Assembly: GCF_014645815.1 (NCBI RefSeq)
Contig: NZ_BMML01000001.1
Location: forward strand, 1 to 64,000
Direction: 5' to 3'
DNA length: 64,000 bases
Source: Streptomyces fuscichromogenes
GTDB taxonomy: Bacteria > Actinomycetota > Actinomycetes > Streptomycetales > Streptomycetaceae
In this document: piece after piece, positions 57,518 to 64,000 of the stretch
Layout of the letters: every line of letters starts with the position of its first letter
Position numbering within the stretch: position 1 is the first letter of the stretch
Position numbers and translations under genes: made by a program
The notes under the pieces: model-generated
What the model was told of the DNA's origin: nothing
Database searches by the model: none
What the model saw: only the letters and a program-made list of their open reading frames with translations

Positions 57518-58753
57518 ATGCCCTGTCCCGCGCTGCCCGACGGGTTCGACCTCACCGACCCCGACCTGCTCCATCACCGGGTGCCGCTCCCGGAGTTCGC
57601 CGAACTGCGCCGGGCCGAACCGGTCCGCTGGATCGAACAGCCGCACGGCCTCGCCGGGTTCGCGGACGACGGCTACTGGGCCGTCACCCGGCACGCGGAC
57701 GTCAAGTACGTCTCCACGCACCCGGAGATCTTCTCGTCCTGGCTCAACACGGCGATCATCCGCTTCGGCGAGCACATGCAGCGGGACGCGATCGACGCCC
57801 AGCGGCTGATCCTGCTGAACATGGACCCGCCCGAGCACACCCGGGTCCGCCAGATCATCCAGCGCGGCTTCACGCCCCGGTCGATCCGTGCCCTGGAGGA
57901 GCGGCTGCGGGCCCGCGCCGGGGCGATCGTCGAGGCGGCCCGCGCCCACTCCGGCCCCTTCGACTTCGTCACCGAGGTCGCCTGCGAGCTCCCCCTCCAG
58001 GCGATCGCGGAACTGATCGGCATCCCGCAGGACGACCGGGCCAAGATCTTCGACTGGTCCAACAAGATGATCTCGTACGACGACCCGGAGTACGCGATCA
58101 CCGAGGCGGTGGGCGCCGAGTCCGCCACCGAGCTGATCTCCTACGCGATGAACATGGCCGCGGACCGCAAGCAGTGCCCGGCCAAGGACATCGTCTCCAC
58201 CCTGGTCGCGGCGGAGGACGAGGGCAACCTCAACTCCGACGAGTTCGGCTTCTTCGTGCTGATGCTCGCGGTGGCCGGCAACGAGACCACCCGCAACGCC
58301 ATCACCCACGGCATGCACGCCTTCCTGACCCACCCCGCCGCCTGGGACCTCTACAAGCGCGAGCGCCCGTCGACCGCCGCCGAGGAGATCGTCCGCTGGG
58401 CCACCCCGGTCAACTCCTTCCAGCGCACCGCCACCCAGGACACCGAACTGGGCGGCAAGCTGATCCGCAAGGGCGACCGGGTCGGCGTCTTCTACGCCTC
58501 CGCCAACCACGACCCCGAGGTCTTCGCCGACCCCGACGACTTCGACATCACCCGCGACCCCAACCCCCACCTCGGCTTCGGCGGCGGCGGCCCGCACTAC
58601 TGCCTCGGCAAGTCCCTGGCCGTCCTCGAAATCGACCTGATCTTCAACGCGATCGCCGACGCGATGCCGGACCTGCGCCTGATCGGCGACCCGGACCGGC
58701 TCCGCTCGGCGTGGATCAACGGCGTGAAACACCTCCGGGTCAGCACGTCGTAA
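57518..58753 (+). CDS. Cytochrome P450, CYP125-like
   Basis: A 411-residue soluble P450. The I-helix is AVAGNETTRNAITHGMHAFL, the K-helix ExxR is in AAEEIVRWATPVNSFQRTA, and the heme loop is FGGGGPHYCLGKSLA. The wording of the I- and K-helices and the ending DRLRSAWINGVKHLRV closely follow mycobacterial CYP125, which oxidises the cholesterol side chain at C26/C27. The ATG at 57518 (MPCPALPDGFDLTDPDLL) is preferred; an ATG at 57482 would add 12 residues. No ferredoxin gene is adjacent. Confidence 0.88.
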   Translation: MPCPALPDGFDLTDPDLLHHRVPLPEFAELRRAEPVRWIEQPHGLAGFADDGYWAVTRHADVKYVSTHPEIFSSWLNTAIIRFGEHMQRDAIDAQRLILLNMDPPEHTRVRQIIQRGFTPRSIRALEERLRARAGAIVEAARAHSGPFDFVTEVACELPLQAIAELIGIPQDDRAKIFDWSNKMISYDDPEYAITEAVGAESATELISYAMNMAADRKQCPAKDIVSTLVAAEDEGNLNSDEFGFFVLMLAVAGNETTRNAITHGMHAFLTHPAAWDLYKRERPSTAAEEIVRWATPVNSFQRTATQDTELGGKLIRKGDRVGVFYASANHDPEVFADPDDFDITRDPNPHLGFGGGGPHYCLGKSLAVLEIDLIFNAIADAMPDLRLIGDPDRLRSAWINGVKHLRVSTS

Positions 58754-58803
58754 CCCCCTCCGGACGCGGGCCGACGGCTCCCGGCGCCGCCGGCCCGTCC
58801 CGA

Positions 58804-58848
58804 GGGAGGCAGGAGCACCCCTTTCCCTACGCCCCGTTCCTGCCTCCC
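58804..58848. terminator. Bidirectional terminator between P450 and DUF1275 genes
   Basis: GGGAGGCAGGA and TCCTGCCTCCC form an 11-bp stem with a 23-base loop between the convergent genes. Confidence 0.6.
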
Positions 58849-58861
58849 CCGAGGCGCGAGG

Positions 58862-59548
58862 TCACTCCCGGCCCGAGGCGATCACGGCCAGCACCCCGGA
58901 CACGGCCGCCGCGACCAGCAGGGACACCCCCGGGCTGTGGTGGAGGATCAGCCAGGCGCCCAGGGCCGAGCCGGCGAACAGCGCGGTGACCGCGGCCGCC
59001 CGGCGCGGGGAGCGGTGGCTGGTGCCGTCGCCCAGCCGGGACTCGGAGAGGAGTCCGGTCAGGGTGGTGGTGAGGACCGTGGTCGCCGTGAGGTCGGGCA
59101 CGCCCAGCTTGCGGACGTTCGCGTTGCGCAGCCCCATCGCGAAGGCGGTCAGCGCGATCAGGACGTAGGCGGTCGACGGCGCGCCGGACCCGGCGAAGGC
59201 GACCACGCCCGTCCCGGCCAGCAGGACCGCCTCCGCGGCCAGGGTCACCCGCATCCACCGGCGGCGGGAGCCGGTGGAGAAGCGGGCCGCGACCCGGCCG
59301 CCCACCGCCGCGCCCAGCATGAAGGCGGACAGGGAGGCCGCCGAGCGGGGGACGGAGAAGCCGGGCGTCCCGGCGGCCGCGAAGCCGAGGATCACCACGT
59401 TGCCGGTCATGTTGGCGGTGAAGACATGCCCCAGCCCGAGATAGCTGACGGCGTCGATCAGGCCGCTCACCAGCATCAGCGCCAGCAGCACGGCCACCAG
59501 CCGGACACCGCGGGTCTCGGGGTCGCGGGGCGGGGTGGCCGTCGTCAT
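58862..59548 (-). CDS. DUF1275 (YoaK-type) membrane protein
   Basis: A 228-residue protein with six or seven membrane helices. The family motifs SGLIDAVSYLGLGHVFTANM and TGNVVILGFA are at the start, and AMGLRNANVRKLGVPDLTAT in the middle. YoaK-type proteins are uncharacterised; some were linked to metabolite export. The ATG at 59548 follows GGAGGAACG. It converges on the P450 gene. Confidence 0.9.
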   Translation of the reverse strand: MTTATPPRDPETRGVRLVAVLLALMLVSGLIDAVSYLGLGHVFTANMTGNVVILGFAAAGTPGFSVPRSAASLSAFMLGAAVGGRVAARFSTGSRRRWMRVTLAAEAVLLAGTGVVAFAGSGAPSTAYVLIALTAFAMGLRNANVRKLGVPDLTATTVLTTTLTGLLSESRLGDGTSHRSPRRAAAVTALFAGSALGAWLILHHSPGVSLLVAAAVSGVLAVIASGRE

Positions 59549-59606
59549 CGTTCCTCCGGCGGGTGGGCTGGCTCCGGGCCCAGTGCACCACGTCCGGACA
59601 TGCGTC

Positions 59607-59640
59607 GGCACCCTCGCCCAGGAGAGGGGGCGAGGGTGCC
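59607..59640 (-). terminator. Terminator of the transglycosylase gene
   Basis: GGCACCCTCGCCC and GGGCGAGGGTGCC form a 13-bp stem with an 8-base loop, 30 bases past the stop codon. Confidence 0.85.
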
Positions 59641-59669
59641 GGGGTTCAGGGGCGCGCGGTGCGGCCGGC

Positions 59670-60083
59670 TCAGTACCAGCCGTTGGCCTGCCAGAAGCTC
59701 CAGGCGGCGGTCGGGCTGCCGTAGCGCGAGTTCATGTAGTCCAGGCCCCACTTGATCTGGGTGGCCGGGTTGGTCTTCCAGTCGGCACCGGCCGACGCCA
59801 TCTTCGAACCGGGCAGGGCCTGGACCAGGCCGTAGGCGCCGGAGGACGAGTTGGTGGCGGAGATGTTCCAGCCGCTCTCGTGCGAGACGATCTTGCTGAA
59901 CGCGTTGAACTGTGCGGCGTCCGGAATCATCTGGTGCGCGATCGCCTGAGCGGAGGAGGCCGACGTCGTGGCGGCCTGGGCGGGCGCCGCGGTCAGGGCC
60001 AGGCCGGCGGCGGCAGCGGCCACGGCGGCGGTGGTGAGGGCCTTCTTCGGGGAAGCGATGCGGCGGATGAAGGACACGGACAC
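59670..60083 (-). CDS. Small secreted SLT-type lytic transglycosylase
   Basis: A 137-residue exported protein. The signal peptide covers about residues 1-38 and ends near APAQA. The mature part is a compact transglycosylase-like domain (KIVSHESGWNISATNSSSGA, YGLVQALPGSKM) with the catalytic Glu in SHESGWN. It is one of the short SLT or Rpf-like cell-wall enzymes abundant in Streptomyces. It ends in SFWQANGWY, the family's typical C-terminus. The ATG at 60083 follows GAGGTTCTCC with a weak ribosome site. A long leader precedes it. Confidence 0.88.
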   Translation of the reverse strand: MSVSFIRRIASPKKALTTAAVAAAAAGLALTAAPAQAATTSASSAQAIAHQMIPDAAQFNAFSKIVSHESGWNISATNSSSGAYGLVQALPGSKMASAGADWKTNPATQIKWGLDYMNSRYGSPTAAWSFWQANGWY

Positions 60084-60343
60084 GGAGAACCTCGTTCGTC
60101 GGGGACAGGGAGTCGCCGTGCTCCGGAACCACCCGTGAGGGCGGTCCGGGTGCGTCGGCGCCGCGGCCCGCTGGGGGCTCGTGGTGCCTGGCGACGTCGT
60201 CCAGAGAAGCAGGCCGGAAACCTGTCCGCAATCACCCCTTTTACTAGTGGTGGTCGCATAGGCGTCGATGGTCCGTCGTGTGGCGTGGCTCTCAAGCCGC
60301 AGGTCAGGCCGAGTGTCAAAGCGGGCATAACGGAATGATCTGA
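60084..60343 (-). promoter_or_regulatory. Long leader region of the transglycosylase gene
   Basis: About 260 bases without a gene. On the minus strand CACCCG pairs with CGGGTG around GACCGCCCTCA (60129-60151), and there is an AT-richer patch at 60236-60250 that may hold the promoter. I could not match it to a known riboswitch class. Confidence 0.4.
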
Positions 60344-60419
60344 CTACTGTTCCGGATCGTAGGTGACCTGCGTCATGTGGGGTGCTTCACCGGTCCCGTC
60401 ACCGGACGGGTACGACACC

Positions 60420-60783
60420 TCACGCCCCGGGGCCGTCGAAGGTGACCGCGGTCTCGAACGCGGCCCTGCGGGTCGCCCGGCGCAGCGCCCGCAGCAGCGC
60501 CGGACCGAGGAGGAGGGTGAGGACGACCGTGCACAGGGCCCGGCCCAGGTTCCAGCCCATGGCGGTGGCCAGGCTGTAGGCGAGGAACCGGGACAGTCGG
60601 CGGCGGGCCCGGCGTGCGGGTCGAAGGCCAGGTTCGAGGCGGTGCCGGCCGGCAGCGGCCAGCCCGCCAGGTCGACGACCGTCCCGTAGGCGAACGCGGC
60701 CAGGGCCCCACCCCGCCGGTGAGCGGCGCCGACGCGAACATGGTGAGCGAGCCCAGGGTGAAGACCAGAACCTGTTCTGGCAC
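60420..60783 (-). pseudogene. Frameshifted relic of an ECF transporter S-component gene
   Basis: Three consecutive pieces in three frames read like one membrane protein. VFTLGSLTMFASAPLTGGVG is followed, after a deletion, by ALAAFAYGTVVDLAGWPLPA, then by FLAYSLATAMGWNLGRALCT and LRALRRATRRAAFETAV before the stop at 60420. Together they match the C-terminal half of actinobacterial ECF-type vitamin-uptake S components. The N-terminal half is missing; an IS200/IS605-type end lies where it should be. At least two frameshifts make it non-functional. Confidence 0.72.
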
Positions 60784-60897
60784 AGCGCGAAGAAACAGGA
60801 AGCCACGGATTCCCGACCGGAAACCGTGCCGCGTAGCGGCACAGCCACAGGTCGAGAAGGCCAGAATCCTCGGGCTTCAGCCCGAGGAGCAAGTCAA
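60784..60897 (+). mobile_element. IS200/IS605-type right-end relic (omega-RNA-like)
   Basis: The segment ends AGAATCCTCGGGCTTCAGCC then CGAGGAGCAAGTCAA. The CCTCGGGC-TTCA-GCCCGAGG hairpin (60868-60887) and terminal TCAA match the right end of IS200/IS605 elements, where it overlaps the 3' end of the omega-RNA scaffold that guides TnpB. Upstream GGATTCCCGACCGGAAACCG and GTGCCGCGTAGCGGCAC fit the scaffold part. No tnpA or tnpB gene remains. The left boundary is approximate. Confidence 0.65.
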
Positions 60898-60962
60898 CTT
60901 GCCGGCCGCCCCGCGGAAGCTGAGAGGGGGCTGTGCGGGGACCGTCTCGTTATGGTCATGCC

Positions 60963-61613
60963 ATGACGGGGAGACTGCTCGGTTCGGGGCGTTCGGCCGA
61001 TGTGTACGAGATCGACGAGGCGTGGGTGCTGCGCCGCGACCGGGACGGCTGGGGGGACGCGGCCGCCGAGGGCGCGGTGATGACGTACGTACGGGAGCAC
61101 GGGTACCCGGTGCCCCGGGTGCGGCCGTCCGGGTCCCGTACCGACCTGGTCATGGAGCGGCTGTCCGGGCCGACCATGCTGGCGGCGCTGCTGGCGGGGG
61201 AGACCGGCGCGGCGGAGGGCGGTGCGCTGCTCGCCTCGCTGCTGCGGCGGCTGCACGCGGTGCCCGGCCGGGACCCGGCCGACCCGGGTACCCGGGTCCT
61301 CCACCTCGACCTGCATCCGGACAACGTGATACTCACCCCCGACGGTCCCCGGGTCATCGACTGGACCAACGCCGAGGACGGGCCGCCCGGGCTCGACTGG
61401 GGCATGTCCGCGGTGATCCTCGCGCAGGTGGCGCTGGGTGCCTACCCGTTGGCCCGTGAGCTGCTGACGGCCCTGCTCGCCGATCCGGGCGAACTCACCG
61501 AGGAGGGGCTGACGGAGGCCCTGCGGCGGCGGGCGGCGAATCCGACGATGAGCCGGGACGAGGTCGACGTGCTGGGCGAGGCGGGCAGGTTGATACGGGC
61601 GATCGCCTTCTAG
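60963..61613 (+). CDS. Aminoglycoside phosphotransferase-fold kinase
   Basis: A 216-residue short APH/choline-kinase-like protein. The glycine-poor N-lobe begins RLLGSGRSADVYEIDEAWVL; the catalytic loop is LHLDLHPDNVIL (Asp and Asn present) and the metal motif is VIDWTNAEDGPPGLDWG. The N-lobe is shorter than in drug-resistance enzymes, so a small-molecule kinase of unknown substrate is more likely than antibiotic resistance. The ATG at 60963 lies just downstream of the IS relic, which may supply or disrupt its promoter. Confidence 0.85.
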   Translation: MTGRLLGSGRSADVYEIDEAWVLRRDRDGWGDAAAEGAVMTYVREHGYPVPRVRPSGSRTDLVMERLSGPTMLAALLAGETGAAEGGALLASLLRRLHAVPGRDPADPGTRVLHLDLHPDNVILTPDGPRVIDWTNAEDGPPGLDWGMSAVILAQVALGAYPLARELLTALLADPGELTEEGLTEALRRRAANPTMSRDEVDVLGEAGRLIRAIAF

Positions 61614-61639
61614 AACGGCCCGCACGAGCCGCTGCCGGA

Positions 61640-61720
61640 CCGGTCGGGTCTGCCGGGTCGGTCGGGTCTGCCGGGCCTTCCGGTCTTCCGGTCTTCCGGG
61701 CCCTCCGTTCTTCCGGTTCC
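61640..61720. repeat. Short tandem repeats after the kinase gene
   Basis: GGTCGGGTCTGCCGG occurs twice, followed by several TCTTCCGG and CTTCCGG units, in the gap between the convergent kinase and ATP-grasp-like genes. Confidence 0.7.
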
Positions 61721-61721
61721 G

Positions 61722-62753
61722 CTAGGCCGCGTTGGCGAGCGGGGCGATGTCCGCCGACAGGTGGCGGGCCATCCGGCGCAGGGCGTCCGCGCAGTCGTCC
61801 GGGGTCTCGCCCAGCGCCACCCAGAGGGCCAGCCGGTCGGCGGCGGTGGCGTGCGGGCCGGCCGTGACGTGGTTGCCGGTGTGCTGGGTGAGGAGCATGC
61901 GGTCGGCGCCGGGCTCGTGGGCGGCGTCGGGGGAGAGCTCCAGCTGGTCGAGGCGGCCGGTGGCGGCCGGGTAGGCGAACTGGACCGAGGCCGCCCGCTG
62001 CCGGGTGGGCGTCGTGTCGGGCACCTCCCCGGCGGCGAGGGCGGCCGCGGCCTGGGCGAGGTCGACGCCGGTGGCCCGCCTGACGAGGAGCGGGATCAGG
62101 TCGCCCGGGAGATGCGGGGCGACGTCGGTGACCCGGGGGCCGCGGTCGGTGAGGGTGAGGCCGATGTGCAGGACGCCCCGGTCGACGCCGAGGGCGTGCA
62201 CGGTGCGGTCGACGGCCAGGCGCAGAAAACGGTTGTGCAGCAGGCCGTCGTGGGCGTGCACGGTGTGCCGCAGCGGCTGCCGGGCGGGCGCCGGGCCCAG
62301 GGTCGTACGGGTGATGGCGGCGATGCGGATCTCGCCGTCGAGGACGACCGTCTCGGCCGAGACGCGGGGTGTGCCGGGGTCGTCGACCGGGACCGTGCGG
62401 GCGGCCAGCAGCGCGCGCAGCGCGGACGGGTCGGTACAGGCGGCGGCCGTGCCGGGGGAGGTGCCGGGCAGCCCCAACTGCCCGGCGATCGTGGCGGCGG
62501 CGACCGAGTACTCCTGCGAGTGGGTCAGCACGCCGCGGACCCGGTGCCGGGCCGCGAACCGCACCACCGCCGACGCCGTCGCACCGTCCTTGCCGGGGTC
62601 CGCCGCGAGGTGACCGGCCAGGCACGGCTGTGCCCAGGCGGGCGGCGCGGCGTCCACCAGCAGCACCGGGCGGACCGCGGCGATCCGCGTCAGCACGAAC
62701 TCGTCGTACGCACGCCGTCGGCCGGCACCCAGGAGCAGGACGGGCTGTGGCAT
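61722..62753 (-). CDS. Shortened ATP-grasp-like protein
   Basis: A 343-residue protein. Residues 1-120 look like the pre-ATP-grasp domain of carboxylate-amine ligases (VLLLGAGRRRAYDEFVLTRI, GVLTHSQEYSVAAATIAGQL). The next part jumps to VSAETVVLDGEIRIAAITRT and TLGPAP, which normally follows an ATP-binding lobe with a glycine-rich loop and a lysine. That lobe, about 80 residues, is missing. The C-terminus is complete. It may be non-catalytic or internally deleted. The gene starts at 62753 and converges on the kinase gene. Confidence 0.68.
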   Translation of the reverse strand: MPQPVLLLGAGRRRAYDEFVLTRIAAVRPVLLVDAAPPAWAQPCLAGHLAADPGKDGATASAVVRFAARHRVRGVLTHSQEYSVAAATIAGQLGLPGTSPGTAAACTDPSALRALLAARTVPVDDPGTPRVSAETVVLDGEIRIAAITRTTLGPAPARQPLRHTVHAHDGLLHNRFLRLAVDRTVHALGVDRGVLHIGLTLTDRGPRVTDVAPHLPGDLIPLLVRRATGVDLAQAAAALAAGEVPDTTPTRQRAASVQFAYPAATGRLDQLELSPDAAHEPGADRMLLTQHTGNHVTAGPHATAADRLALWVALGETPDDCADALRRMARHLSADIAPLANAA

Positions 62754-63010
62754 CGGTTCGCCTCACCTTCTGGGGAGGAGGCGGGGCGGCTGGTCGTCCC
62801 GGATGCCGCTCCCCCAAAGGCGGCACCCGGGACGGGTCGGTTCGACCATGGCCTGCTGATGTGATCCTTTCCTGCCGGTCCGTCACATGTCAACGATTGC
62901 TGCCCTCTTGCGCAGTGGTCCTTGTCATGTCTGGTGGGCGGGACAGGTGATTCGATAGCCTCGCGTCTGCTCGGCCGACCGACCAACCACGTGTGTCCAG
63001 GGGGACCTTG
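62754..63010. promoter_or_regulatory. Divergent region upstream of the regulator gene
   Basis: A 257-bp gap without a convincing gene. The AT-richer segment 62868-62960 probably carries the promoter of the regulator; AGGGGGA precedes its GTG start. Confidence 0.4.
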
Positions 63011-63592
63011 GTGAGTGACGCCCATGCCCCGCTGACCGGCGTGCTGCAACGCCTCGGGGAGCTGACCGGACGCCCGGGGCGGCTGCCGGAGGTGCTCGAC
63101 GTGGCCGACCTGTCGTACCGCACCGGGATCCCGGTCGGGGTCGTCGCCGAACTCCTCGCCGGCGGCGGCGCGCCCGAGGCGGAGCTCGCCGAACGGGTGC
63201 GTCAGCGGCTGGACTTCATCCGCGAGAACCGGCGCCGTCCCGACGGCAAGCGGTACTCGCTGGGCGAGCTCGCGGCGATCGCAGGCACCAGCAGGCAGTG
63301 GCTGAGCGAGTGGCGCAAGAGCGGGCTGCCGAGCCTCGAACACACCGACCGGCTGCGGCGGTTCTTCGGCCTGCCGGCCGGCTTCTTCACCGCCGACGAG
63401 CCCGAGGCGCTGTACGAGGCGCTCCAGCCGGTGCTCCAGGGACTGGAGGCCCGCGCCGACCCGCTCTCCCGCCTCCGCGACAGCGGCCTGGTCCGGCTGG
63501 CGGCCCGCGCCCCGCAGATGAACGCCCGCCAACTGGCCACCCTCGCCGATCTGGCGGAGATGCTCATCACCGCCGAGCCGGCCGTCAACTGA
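63011..63592 (+). CDS. Helix-turn-helix regulator (XRE-like)
   Basis: A 193-residue regulator. The helix-turn-helix is RYSLGELAAIAGTSRQWLSE at about residues 81-100, followed by HTDRLRRFFGLPAGFFTADE as in XRE/EspR-like proteins. The N-terminal 75 residues (LPEVLDVADLSYRTGIPVGV) may be a second, degenerate helix-turn-helix. The C-terminus is helical and could dimerise. Regulators of this type in Streptomyces are often paired with a metallopeptidase gene, which is not visible here. GTG at 63011 is preferred because AGGGGGA is 5 bases away. Confidence 0.8.
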   Translation: MSDAHAPLTGVLQRLGELTGRPGRLPEVLDVADLSYRTGIPVGVVAELLAGGGAPEAELAERVRQRLDFIRENRRRPDGKRYSLGELAAIAGTSRQWLSEWRKSGLPSLEHTDRLRRFFGLPAGFFTADEPEALYEALQPVLQGLEARADPLSRLRDSGLVRLAARAPQMNARQLATLADLAEMLITAEPAVN

Positions 63593-63662
63593 GCTGCGGC
63601 CGGGCTGTGTTGACCGCCCCATGGCGCAGCCGCCCACGACCGGCGTCGGCCCGCCGGGCGGC

Positions 63663-63734
63663 GGCACCGGAACCCGTCCCCGCGGCGGCACCGTAATCCG
63701 TCCTCGCGGTGGCACCGGAACCCGTCCTCGCGGT
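63663..63734. repeat. Three tandem 24-bp repeats
   Basis: Three 24-base units starting GGCACCG, ending CGCGGC/T and differing at a few bases fill the gap between the regulator and the partial hydrolase gene. On the plus strand they would encode GGTGTRPR-like peptides, but I see no credible gene. Confidence 0.85.
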
Positions 63735-63791
63735 GACCGGCCCGGACGGGCGGCCCGGCCGGGACCGGGGGCGGCGACCGCCGAACGGTTC

Positions 63792-64000
63792 TCACACCGC
63801 CACGTAGGTCACCGGATCGCTCCCTGTCACCGCCTCCGCCCGGCCCAGTTTCACCAGGCGCCGGAGATGGGCCTCGGCCTCCGAGACGGCGATGTTCCGT
63901 GAGCCGTACGGGATCTGTTCCCAGGGGCGGTTCCACTCCATCCGTACCGCCAGCTCCCACGGGGTGAGGGGCTGTCGGAGCAGGGTGAGCAGGCCGGCCA
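63792..64000 (-). CDS. MBL-fold hydrolase, C-terminal part (runs off the window)
   Basis: The last 68 codons of a minus-strand gene. They read LTPWELAVRMEWNRPWEQIP, then AVSEAEAHLRRLVKLGRAEA, and stop at 63792. This matches the C-terminal winged-helix segment of LACTB2/glyoxalase-II-like metallo-beta-lactamase-fold hydrolases in actinobacteria. The metal-binding core is outside the window, so the assignment rests on this tail alone. It converges on the regulator gene. Confidence 0.7.
   Translation of the reverse strand, partial: AGLLTLLRQPLTPWELAVRMEWNRPWEQIPYGSRNIAVSEAEAHLRRLVKLGRAEAVTGSDPVTYVAV

Noticed and set aside
60084..60343. ydaO-type c-di-AMP riboswitch before the transglycosylase gene
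   Set aside because: Cell-wall hydrolase genes in Streptomyces often have one, but the conserved ydaO blocks are not recognisable here.
60963..61613. Aminoglycoside resistance gene
   Set aside because: Only the kinase fold is recognisable. It is short and has no resistance context, so a drug substrate cannot be supported.
63621..63902. Possible small gene encoding GGTGTRPR repeats
   Set aside because: It is only the translation of the 24-bp tandem repeat. It overlaps the end of the MBL-fold gene and has no family resemblance.

Overview
The window is high-GC actinobacterial chromosome and almost certainly Streptomyces. The evidence is the very GC-rich coding, frequent GTG and TTG starts behind purine-rich ribosome binding sites, and the order fabF-acpP-fabH-fabD-fasR, which is the well-known Streptomyces primary fatty-acid cluster. 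A dispersed repeat built on the core GGGGCGCGGGGAACTGCGCG also recurs here, as it does in intergenic regions of many Streptomyces genomes. Most of the window is core chromosome. I see no CRISPR array, integrase, prophage or secondary-metabolite assembly line.

Layout. (1) 0.1-5.1 kb: type II fatty-acid synthase operon and its regulator FasR on the minus strand. (2) 5.2-11.8 kb: pirin, serine hydrolase, GNAT, MerR, DUF4429/SHOCT and DUF1023 hydrolase genes, and a TetR gene divergent from an 83-residue relic of an MFS pump. A 175-bp hairpin-forming repeat also lies here. (3) 11.8-15.6 kb: a voltage-gated-type cation channel bracketed by near-identical inverted repeats, then pyruvate dehydrogenase E1 (aceE). 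(4) 16.0-26.5 kb: DUF3052, peroxiredoxin, then a Ter stress locus. It has two TerD proteins, a DUF475/TerC membrane protein, a TerA-like protein and a proline-tailed TerD-like protein, followed by an operon for a CitE-like lyase, a PRTase-TRSP-StiP-PELOTA fusion and a HAD phosphatase. (5) 26.7-34.1 kb: cell-envelope genes (a class A PBP with a degenerate transpeptidase, a NodB-fold deacetylase, a secreted amidase), a DUF4383 and a coiled-coil protein, and tRNA-Val(UAC). (6) 34.2-45.0 kb: metabolic and surface genes (TrpF-like, PanE-like, DedA, a large FAD/NAD(P) protein, PhoD phosphatase, secreted HNH nuclease), a manganese riboswitch in front of a GDT1/UPF0016 exporter, a HAD phosphatase and a peptidoglycan-binding membrane protein. 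(7) 45.1-56 kb: an MFS pump with a C-terminal MarR-like domain, GNAT, two tandem related hypotheticals, DUF1992, FHA, O-methyltransferase, DUF2330, a ProP-type MFS and a GT87-PAP2 fusion. (8) 56-59.5 kb: divergent thiolase and CYP125-like P450 genes sharing a KstR-like palindrome, then DUF1275. (9) 59.6-64 kb: a small secreted lytic transglycosylase, a frameshifted ECF transporter S-component relic abutting an IS200/IS605-type right-end (omega-RNA-like) relic, an APH-like kinase, a shortened ATP-grasp-like protein, an HTH regulator and the 3' end of an MBL-fold hydrolase.

The most system-like element is the Ter locus. TerD and TerC proteins are thought to form membrane-associated metal/stress complexes, and the adjoining CitE/PRTase/TRSP/StiP/PELOTA/HAD genes match the predicted nucleoside-like biosynthetic arm described computationally for Ter systems. 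Here the PRTase-TRSP and StiP-PELOTA halves form one open reading frame, and a perfect 29-bp inverted repeat of the dispersed family is translated as the PRTase-TRSP linker. Functions are assigned by reading the protein sequences from memory of the families; no database search was run.
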